From assembly GCF_001437075.1 (NCBI RefSeq), contig NZ_JQBX01000008.1, positions 34,965 through 98,964 on the forward strand: a stretch of 64,000 nt of DNA. Direction: 5' to 3'. Shown here piece after piece: positions 57,747 through 64,000 of the stretch. This DNA comes from Pediococcus stilesii. GTDB lineage: Bacteria > Bacillota > Bacilli > Lactobacillales > Lactobacillaceae. Position 1 is the stretch's first letter. The number at the start of each line of letters is the position of its first letter. The translations under genes and the position numbers were made by a program. A model generated the notes under the pieces. That model was not told the origin of the DNA. It ran no database searches and saw only the letters and a list, made by a program, of their open reading frames with translations.

Positions 57747-59528
57747 ATGAAGAGAACAACGTATGCTGGACTAGTGGATCAGCAATATACTGGACAAAAA
57801 GTTACTTTAAAGGGATGGGTTCAAAAGCGACGGGACCTTGGACAACTAATTTTTATTGATCTTCGGGACCGCGAAGGAATCGTTCAACTAGTATTTAGTT
57901 CCGAATTTTCGGCGGAAGCATTAAAAGTGGCCGATCAACTCAGAAATGAATACGTCATCGAAGTTACCGGATTGGTTAAGCAGCGCCAAGAAAAAGACGT
58001 CAATCCCAAGATGAAGACCGGACAAATTGAAGTTGAAGTTCAAGAAGCTAAAATATTAAATACTGCTAAAACGCCTCCTTTTGACATTGAGGATGGAGTA
58101 AGCGCATCAGATGAGCTGAAGATGAAATATCGTTATTTGGATCTTCGTCGTCCAGAAATGCTAAAGGGATTAAAAATTCGTAACCGAATTACGCAAGCCG
58201 TACACAGTTATCTTGACGAGCAGGGATTTTTAGATATTGAAACACCCGATCTAACTAAGTCAACTCCAGAAGGTGCTAGAGACTATCTCGTCCCTTCACG
58301 AGTTTATCCAGGACACTTTTACGCACTTCCTCAATCACCACAACTCTTTAAACAATTGTTAATGGGTGCGGGAATTGACCGATATTATCAACTTGCGCGC
58401 TGTTTCCGTGATGAAGACTTGCGGGGAGATCGTCAGCCAGAATTTACTCAGATCGATTTAGAAACAAGCTTTTTAACCGCTGAAGAGATTCAAGATATTA
58501 CAGAAGGCCTCATCGCGCGGGTCATGAAAGATACACTGGATATAGACGTTAAATTGCCTTTTAAACGGATCTCATGGCAAGAATCAATGAATCGCTTTGG
58601 TACAGATCAACCAGATGTTCGTTTTGGGATGGAATTGAAGGATATCAGTTCGATTGTTGCTGATTCAGACTTTAAAGTTTTTAGTGGCGCAATTAAAAAT
58701 GGTGGTACTGTTAAGGCTATTGCGGTTCCGGATGGCGCAGCGAATATGTCACGTAAAGATATTGATAAACTGGGTAAGTATGTGGAACGTTTCGGAGCTA
58801 AAGGACTTGCTTGGCTCAAGATAACTGCTGACGGATTTAGCGGACCAGTTGCCAAATTCTTTGATGAGGACACTGAGAAGGAAGTTATTAAACAAACTGG
58901 GGCCCAAGTAGGCGACTTGCTATTATTTGCGGCTGATCGAGCAAAAGTTGTTAGTGACACTTTGGGATATCTTCGAGTTGAACTAGCGAAAAGATTTAAT
59001 CTAATCGATGAGGATCAATTTGCCTTCCTCTGGGTCGTTGATTGGCCATTATTCGATTACGATGAAGGCGATCAACGCTGGGTGGCAGCACATCATCCGT
59101 TTACGATGCCAAATGAAGAAGATGTGCATTATTTAAATGATGGTGAGGATCCTCATTTAGCGCATGCGCAAAGCTACGATATTATTTTAAATGGTCTTGA
59201 ACTCGGTGGGGGATCGATTAGAATTAACACACGCGAATTACAGGAAAAAATGTTGAAAGCATTAGGATTTAGTTTAGAAAAGGCGAATGATCAATTTGGC
59301 TATCTCTTAACAGCGTTAGACTATGGCTTCCCACCACATGGTGGATTAGCAATTGGACTTGACCGTTTCGCTAGACTTCTTGCGAAACGAGACAATATTC
59401 GTGATGTTATTGCGTTTCCTAAGAATTCAAGGGCTTCTGAACCAATGACAGAAGCACCAACCAAGGTTTCTGAGCAACAACTAGAAGAATTATCATTAGA
59501 TATTGATATTCGTAAACCAGAAGACTAA
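57747..59528 (+). CDS. aspS: Aspartyl-tRNA synthetase
   Basis: A 593-residue bacterial-type class II synthetase: OB-fold anticodon domain (1-105), catalytic core with motif 2 ([14 protein letters not shown] near 213-226), the bacterial GAD insertion (about 290-400) and motif 3 [13 protein letters not shown] near 535. AGAGGGGAAA precedes the ATG. Second gene of the hisS-aspS operon; a good terminator follows. Confidence 0.97.
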   Translation: MKRTTYAGLVDQQYTGQKVTLKGWVQKRRDLGQLIFIDLRDREGIVQLVFSSEFSAEALKVADQLRNEYVIEVTGLVKQRQEKDVNPKMKTGQIEVEVQEAKILNTAKTPPFDIEDGVSASDELKMKYRYLDLRRPEMLKGLKIRNRITQAVHSYLDEQGFLDIETPDLTKSTPEGARDYLVPSRVYPGHFYALPQSPQLFKQLLMGAGIDRYYQLARCFRDEDLRGDRQPEFTQIDLETSFLTAEEIQDITEGLIARVMKDTLDIDVKLPFKRISWQESMNRFGTDQPDVRFGMELKDISSIVADSDFKVFSGAIKNGGTVKAIAVPDGAANMSRKDIDKLGKYVERFGAKGLAWLKITADGFSGPVAKFFDEDTEKEVIKQTGAQVGDLLLFAADRAKVVSDTLGYLRVELAKRFNLIDEDQFAFLWVVDWPLFDYDEGDQRWVAAHHPFTMPNEEDVHYLNDGEDPHLAHAQSYDIILNGLELGGGSIRINTRELQEKMLKALGFSLEKANDQFGYLLTALDYGFPPHGGLAIGLDRFARLLAKRDNIRDVIAFPKNSRASEPMTEAPTKVSEQQLEELSLDIDIRKPED

Positions 59529-59555
59529 AATACTTTGGGTTTAACGGTAAAGGAA

Positions 59556-59588
59556 CATGAATCTAATCTCAGATTCATGTTTTTTTCT
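59556..59588 (+). terminator. Intrinsic terminator of hisS-aspS
   Basis: A 10-bp perfect stem ACATGAATCT/AGATTCATGT with a six-base loop, followed by T6. Confidence 0.9.
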
Positions 59589-59743
59589 TGGACTTAAACC
59601 GAAAAGTACAACACTAACTTGGTAAAAAATAATCGAAAAGTTTTTAAGGAAAATAAGATTTATCAGCTGAAAACTTCATTTCCTAGTGTTTAAAATGTTA
59701 TATTAATTAAGTCAAATAAACTAAGAAAGAGATTGATAATAAA

Positions 59744-60622
59744 TTGGATCATCAAATAAAAAAAATTGTAAAACGTCACCAATATTTTGCTAGAATATCG
59801 ACATCATTTATCTATGCAATACTTGTTTCAATTGCTATGAACTTTTTTTGGTCTCCGGGTCACATCTATGCGTCTGGAATCACTGGAGCTGCGCAGGTTG
59901 TTTCAACCGTATTAGGAAGATTTGCGTCCTTAAATGTGTCAGTTGCAATACTTTTATTTGTTTTAAATGTTCCTTTATTTGTCTTAGCTTGGAAAGCAAT
60001 CAGTCCAAGATTTACAGTTTTTACAATTGTTTCAGTTGGTTTAGCTAGTATCATGATGAAAGTGATTCATCCAATGACGCTAACGACGGATCCAATTATT
60101 TGCGCTATTTTTGGTGGTGCAGTTAATGGGTACGGAACTGGATTAGCACTTAAAAATGGGATTTCAACCGGTGGGTTAGATATCTTAGGGATTACCATTT
60201 TACGTAAAACCGGACACAGTATTGGAAGTATTAATATTGCTTTCAACATATTAATTGTCGCTGCCGCTGGTTTCTTGTATGGATGGCCGTATGCCTTTTA
60301 TTCAACAATCGGATTAATTGTTAACGCTAAAGTTATGGATATGACCTATACAAGACAGCAAAAAATGCAGGTCATGATTGTTACTGATCGACCTAAAAGT
60401 GTGATTGATAGTATTCAGAATAATATGCGGCGGGGAATAACAATTGTTCATGGAGCCGAGGGAGCCTATAACCATAGGGAAAAAACGGTATTATTCACGA
60501 TTATTTCACGCTATGAAATGCCGGAATTAGAAACAGCAATGCAAGTATCTGATCCACATGCTTTCGTAAGTATCACGGATACAATTAGAATCTTGGGACA
60601 TTTTTATGAACCAACGTTGTAA
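59744..60622 (+). CDS. YitT family membrane protein
   Basis: A 292-residue protein with five to six N-terminal membrane helices (about 20-190), including the conserved SPGHIYASGITGAAQV and LKNGISTGGLDILG, and a cytoplasmic DUF2179 domain at the C-terminus. YitT proteins are common in Firmicutes with no settled function. The TTG start has only a weak purine-rich site. The next gene follows after 12 bases, so it may be transcribed with the two glycerophosphotransferase-like genes. Confidence 0.88.
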   Translation: MDHQIKKIVKRHQYFARISTSFIYAILVSIAMNFFWSPGHIYASGITGAAQVVSTVLGRFASLNVSVAILLFVLNVPLFVLAWKAISPRFTVFTIVSVGLASIMMKVIHPMTLTTDPIICAIFGGAVNGYGTGLALKNGISTGGLDILGITILRKTGHSIGSINIAFNILIVAAAGFLYGWPYAFYSTIGLIVNAKVMDMTYTRQQKMQVMIVTDRPKSVIDSIQNNMRRGITIVHGAEGAYNHREKTVLFTIISRYEMPELETAMQVSDPHAFVSITDTIRILGHFYEPTL

Positions 60623-60634
60623 GGAGCTTTAATT

Positions 60635-61789
60635 TTGAAAAGAATATATTTATTGTTGGTTCGACTGGTAAGCTTAGTTTTTAGTTTTAAAAAAAATCCT
60701 TTTAAAGTGGCCTATTTTATGAGCTTTGCTGGCAATGAAGATTTTTTAGAAGAACTAAGTGCGACCTTCGGAGCAGATCAAGTATTAATCGTTTATGAAT
60801 CTGGTTTAAAGAGCAATATTGCACGGATGAAAAATGCTGGAACCATTGTTAATGCTATTGAGTTTAAAAAATATCAAATAGTTAATTTTGTCAAAGGCGT
60901 TCAGTTGTCGCGGGTGGCAATTTTTGATAATTATTATCCAGAGCTGAGTGCTATTTTTAAAAGGAGTGGTAAGTTTTTCTTTCAGATTTGGCATGCTAAT
61001 GGTGCAATTAAGGCGTTTGGCTGGGAAGATCCAAGTACTTATCACCGCGCCAAGGAGGATCAAAATCGGTTTCAAAAAGTATATGATAGTTTTGATCAAA
61101 TTGTAGTTGGATCAAAAAAGATGGGGCAGGTTTTTCAAAAAAGCTGGCACGTTGATTCCAAAAAGATTGATCAAATTGGCTATCCTCGAACTGATAAATA
61201 TTTCAATCAAGAATGGATTCAAAAATCACAATCACGAATTCAAAGTGTTTGTCCTGAGCTTAATCAGCGGCGCGTCATACTGTATGCACCAACTTATCGA
61301 AAAAACGTTACGTACACTCTGCCAGAGGATTGGGATGAACTAGTTGTTCCGGAGGATGCAATTTTAGTGCTTCGACTACATCCGCATTTAAAGCAGATCG
61401 AACAAAAAATTGCATCCTTAGCTCCCAAAAGAGTTGTAACACTACCGCATTCGATTACAACTCAAGAATTGCTGTGTGTGACAGATACTTTGGTTACTGA
61501 CTATTCTTCAATTGCTTTTGATTTTAGTCTTTTAAAAAATGCTCAGTCTGTGATTTTCTTTACATACGATTTACATGAATTTGAACGAAGTGTTGGAATT
61601 CAACAAGACTTTAAGCGTGCTTTTGCAGATAAATTAGTTAAAAATGTTACGCAGCTTAATTATGCTATTCAACGCGATAGTTCGGCTAAAAATGTTATCC
61701 GAAAGTTAAATCAAAACTGGAATTCACTTAATGATGGAAAATCGGGTGCGCGATTAATTCGCCAAATTAAGGAGATACTAAATGAATAG
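60635..61789 (+). CDS. CDP-glycerol:poly(glycerophosphate) glycerophosphotransferase-like enzyme, first copy
   Basis: 384 residues of the TagB/TagF type. The family motifs are FFQIWHANGAIKAFGW, ILYAPTYRK near 215, VLRLHPHLK near 245 and VTDYSSIAFDFSLL near 287-300. Such enzymes add glycerol or ribitol phosphate during wall teichoic acid synthesis; which step is unknown. Only the extreme N-terminus is hydrophobic, so it is a peripheral membrane enzyme. AAGGAG precedes its TTG start. It overlaps the next homologue by eight bases. Confidence 0.88.
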   Translation: MKRIYLLLVRLVSLVFSFKKNPFKVAYFMSFAGNEDFLEELSATFGADQVLIVYESGLKSNIARMKNAGTIVNAIEFKKYQIVNFVKGVQLSRVAIFDNYYPELSAIFKRSGKFFFQIWHANGAIKAFGWEDPSTYHRAKEDQNRFQKVYDSFDQIVVGSKKMGQVFQKSWHVDSKKIDQIGYPRTDKYFNQEWIQKSQSRIQSVCPELNQRRVILYAPTYRKNVTYTLPEDWDELVVPEDAILVLRLHPHLKQIEQKIASLAPKRVVTLPHSITTQELLCVTDTLVTDYSSIAFDFSLLKNAQSVIFFTYDLHEFERSVGIQQDFKRAFADKLVKNVTQLNYAIQRDSSAKNVIRKLNQNWNSLNDGKSGARLIRQIKEILNE

Positions 61790-62993
61790 TCTAAAAAAAA
61801 CGATTAAAATTTGGATTAGGTACGGTTTAATCGGTTTAAATAGTATTCTCACATTACTTCCGACTAACGAGAAACGGGTTTTATTTGAAAGTTTTAATGG
61901 GAAGGGACTAACGGATAATCCCAAGGCAATTTATGATCAGATGGTTAACGATTTTCCGGATGCCACGGGACAATTATTTTGGGGTGTTAAAGGACAGCTA
62001 TACGGTGATCTAACTCGGAAATATCCCGAGGCTAAAATAGTAAAAAGATGGTCTTTGAAATGGATATGGATTTCAGCAACGGCTAGGTTTTGGATTTTTA
62101 ATTCAAGAATGCCAACGTGGTGGAAAAAAAACAAGCGAACGGTTTATGTCCAAACCTGGCATGGAACACCGCTAAAACATCTTGCATTGGACATGGAACA
62201 GGTAAAGCTGCCCGGAAATAGTCGTGAAAAGTATCTGACGGAATTCGTTAAAGAAGCCCAACGGTGGGATTATTTAATCGCTGCAAATCAATATTCCGAG
62301 ACGATTTTTAAACGCGCGTTTAAATTTCAGAATGTATTTTTAGAAACAGGATATCCACGAAATGACGTGTTAATTCAAAAAAACACCGCCACTGATGTCA
62401 AAAATCTAAAAAGACGGATGGTTGGTAATCCAAATTTACGGGTAATTACATATGCGCCAACTTGGCGAGAGGATGATTTTATCAGCGTGGGCCATTATCA
62501 TTTTCGTTGGCACTTTAGATTAGAAAAAATAATGAACGCTCTTCCAGATGATACAATCTTGTTAATCCGACCACACTATTTAGTGACGGACAAGATTGAT
62601 ATTAGTGGTTTCGAAGATCGGGTAATCATTGACTCTGAATCAGATATGAATGAAATCTATTTGATTACGGATGTAATGATTACGGATTACTCTTCTGTCA
62701 TGTTTGATTTTTCAATCCTTAAACGCCCAATGCTTTTTTTCGCGTACGATTTGGACTATTATCGTGACGATTTACGTGGCTTTTATTTTGACTATTACAC
62801 AGAGCTACCCGGTCCAATTGTTCAAAATGAGGATGAACTTCTAGAACAGATAAGATCTTTAGTTAAAACGGATTTTAAAGAACCGGATCCTAAACGGTTT
62901 AATCAATTTGCCGAACGGTTTGTCAGTTGGGAGAAGGGGACGGCTGCTAAGCAGGTTATTCAAAAAGTGGGATATGGAGGAATCGTAAAATGA
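61782..62993 (+). CDS. CDP-glycerol:poly(glycerophosphate) glycerophosphotransferase-like enzyme, second copy
   Basis: 403 residues, homologous to the preceding protein. It has [14 protein letters not shown] near 125-138, [12 protein letters not shown] near 225, the RPHYL element, and [14 protein letters not shown] near 303-316. The closer fit to the TWHGTPLK consensus suggests a TagB/TarF-type transferase. It overlaps the upstream gene by eight bases and nfo by four. Two neighbouring, diverged copies suggest successive steps of one teichoic-acid-like pathway, which is inference. Confidence 0.88.
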   Translation: MNSLKKTIKIWIRYGLIGLNSILTLLPTNEKRVLFESFNGKGLTDNPKAIYDQMVNDFPDATGQLFWGVKGQLYGDLTRKYPEAKIVKRWSLKWIWISATARFWIFNSRMPTWWKKNKRTVYVQTWHGTPLKHLALDMEQVKLPGNSREKYLTEFVKEAQRWDYLIAANQYSETIFKRAFKFQNVFLETGYPRNDVLIQKNTATDVKNLKRRMVGNPNLRVITYAPTWREDDFISVGHYHFRWHFRLEKIMNALPDDTILLIRPHYLVTDKIDISGFEDRVIIDSESDMNEIYLITDVMITDYSSVMFDFSILKRPMLFFAYDLDYYRDDLRGFYFDYYTELPGPIVQNEDELLEQIRSLVKTDFKEPDPKRFNQFAERFVSWEKGTAAKQVIQKVGYGGIVK

Positions 62994-63880
62994 TTATTGG
63001 ATCACACGTTAGTATGAGTGGTAAAAAAATGTTTTTAGGTTCTGCAGAAACAAGCGTTGAAAATGGAGCCAACGCTTTAATGATTTACACGGGTGCTCCC
63101 CAAAATACCCGTCGAAAAGCAATTGAGGAACTAAGAATTGATGAGGGGCAAAAGTTGCTTAAAGAGTTCAACTTTAAGGATACCGTGGTGCATGCACCTT
63201 ATATTGTCAATCTTGGGAATACTTTTAAACCAGAAAGCTTTGAGTTTGCAGTTAATTTCCTAAAAAGTGAAGTTCAACGGGCGGATGCTTTAGGTGCATC
63301 ACAATTGGTACTGCATCCGGGTGCTCATGTTGGAGCAGGAGTAGACGCTGCGATTGATTCGATTGTTAAGGGGTTAAATCAAATTTTGATCCCTGAACAA
63401 CGAGTCAAGGTTGCACTCGAAACCATGGCTGGTAAGGGAACTGAAGTTGCAACTAGCTTTGAACAAATTAAGCAAATCATTGATGGGGTTAACTTAAAGG
63501 ATAAAATCTCAGTTTGCTTTGACACTTGTCATACCAACGACGCTGGTTATGATGTCAAAAACCATTTTGATGAGGTAGCTGAAGAATTTGATCAAGTAAT
63601 TGGCATTGAACGAATCGGCGTAGTCCATCTAAATGATTCAAAAAATGAGATGGGTAGCCATAAAGATCGCCATGATAATTTAGGTTTTGGAACCATTGGA
63701 TTTGATGCTTTAAACTATATTGCAAATTTTCCAGCCTTGCAAAAGGTTCCTAAAATTCTTGAAACGCCCTTAGTTAAGGACGAAGATGGTAAGAAGCATT
63801 CTCCATATAAACTGGAAATTGCCATGCTTAAGAGCGGAAACTTTGATCCCGAATTAATTAAAAAAGTGGTTAGAAGTTAA
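62990..63880 (+). CDS. nfo: Endonuclease IV
   Basis: A 296-residue zinc AP endonuclease with TIM-barrel fold. HVSMSGKK near 5-12, [28 protein letters not shown] and [13 protein letters not shown] carry the metal ligands. It repairs abasic sites in DNA. Its ATG overlaps the upstream gene by four bases. A terminator follows. Confidence 0.96.
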   Translation: MIIGSHVSMSGKKMFLGSAETSVENGANALMIYTGAPQNTRRKAIEELRIDEGQKLLKEFNFKDTVVHAPYIVNLGNTFKPESFEFAVNFLKSEVQRADALGASQLVLHPGAHVGAGVDAAIDSIVKGLNQILIPEQRVKVALETMAGKGTEVATSFEQIKQIIDGVNLKDKISVCFDTCHTNDAGYDVKNHFDEVAEEFDQVIGIERIGVVHLNDSKNEMGSHKDRHDNLGFGTIGFDALNYIANFPALQKVPKILETPLVKDEDGKKHSPYKLEIAMLKSGNFDPELIKKVVRS

Positions 63881-63901
63881 ATATACAAAAAGTAGTAAAA
63901 T

Positions 63902-63944
63902 AGGAGTTGAGGATTAATTTAGTTTACCTCAACTCCTATTTTTT
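63902..63944. terminator. Intrinsic terminator of nfo, possibly bidirectional
   Basis: AGGAGTTGAGG (63902-63912) pairs perfectly with CCTCAACTCCT (63927-63937), followed by ATTTTTT. A-rich sequence on the left would allow minus-strand use. Confidence 0.85.
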
Positions 63945-63945
63945 A

Positions 63946-64000
63946 CTAAATTGTAATGGAAAATTGATTGATAGCTTTGTAAGCACCCAATAACAGACCG
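63946..64000 (-). CDS. Possible C-terminal end of a minus-strand gene (partial)
   Basis: On the minus strand an open frame enters from the right edge and ends at TAG (63946-63948), reading 17 residues that look natural (GAYKAINQFSITI at the end). It would converge on nfo and share the terminator. Too short to identify. Confidence 0.3.
   Translation of the reverse strand, partial: GLLLGAYKAINQFSITI

Noticed and set aside
1..64000. CRISPR array, toxin-antitoxin pair, prophage or insertion sequence
   Set aside because: No regularly spaced repeats, transposase, integrase or phage structural gene was seen on either strand.

Overview
The window looks like chromosomal core sequence from a low-G+C member of the Lactobacillaceae (Firmicutes). 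The case rests on gene content and order: tuf-tig-clpX-engB, both RNase J genes, rpoY-rnjA, the comEA-comEB-comEC-holA-rpsT/rpsO block, a fused substrate-binding/permease glutamine transporter, a T-box in front of hisS-aspS, and strong AGGAGG ribosome binding sites with frequent TTG and GTG starts. I cannot fix the genus from sequence alone.

Layout: 0-3.6 kb recD2 and a divergent PRPP-synthase homologue. 3.65-8.5 kb an AI-2E-family membrane protein and the fructose operon fruR-fruK-fruA. 8.8-10.3 kb a secreted LysM/NlpC-P60 wall hydrolase. 10.5-18.1 kb rnjA-rpoY (minus), def (minus), a phosphatase, typA and ftsW. 18.1-24.0 kb ylbG-rsmD-coaD-comEA-comEB-comEC-holA. 24-27.6 kb rpsT, rpsO, rnjB. 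27.7-32.8 kb tuf, tig, clpX, engB and a MazG-like gene. 33-35.3 kb a glutamine-type ABC transporter. 35.5-43.7 kb uvrC, obgE, rnz, an SDR, recJ and apt. 43.8 kb tRNA-Ser(CGA). 43.9-46.2 kb a small accessory block with two membrane-anchored proteins of unknown role and a decayed gene. 46.2-49.7 kb a glutamine-amidotransferase-like hydrolase, a flavin reductase-like protein and a PyrR-controlled uracil permease. 49.7-55.3 kb prmA, rsmE, rel, dtd and a HAD phosphatase. 55.2-64 kb a wall amidase, hisS-aspS, a YitT protein, two CDP-glycerol glycerophosphotransferase-like genes and nfo.

Functionally the window mixes information processing (translation, RNA decay, DNA repair, DNA uptake), nucleotide salvage (apt, pyrP, comEB, MazG-like), envelope biogenesis (ftsW, NlpC/P60 hydrolase, amidase, teichoic-acid-type transferases) and sugar or amino-acid uptake. 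RNA-level control is visible at three places: a T-box with an Asp (GAC) specifier before hisS-aspS, a PyrR-type attenuator before pyrP, and a structured rpsO leader.

I found no clear-cut new defence or biosynthetic system. The observations most worth a second look are: the prs paralogue lacks the catalytic Lys/Arg pair and has an altered ribose-phosphate loop, so it may be a pseudoenzyme; a 60-bp leader is duplicated before two unrelated membrane-protein genes and keeps a short reading-frame end through a 3-nt indel; a cloverleaf-like terminator follows rpsO; a 10-bp-phased operator precedes fruR; and a terminator lies immediately downstream of the rel promoter.
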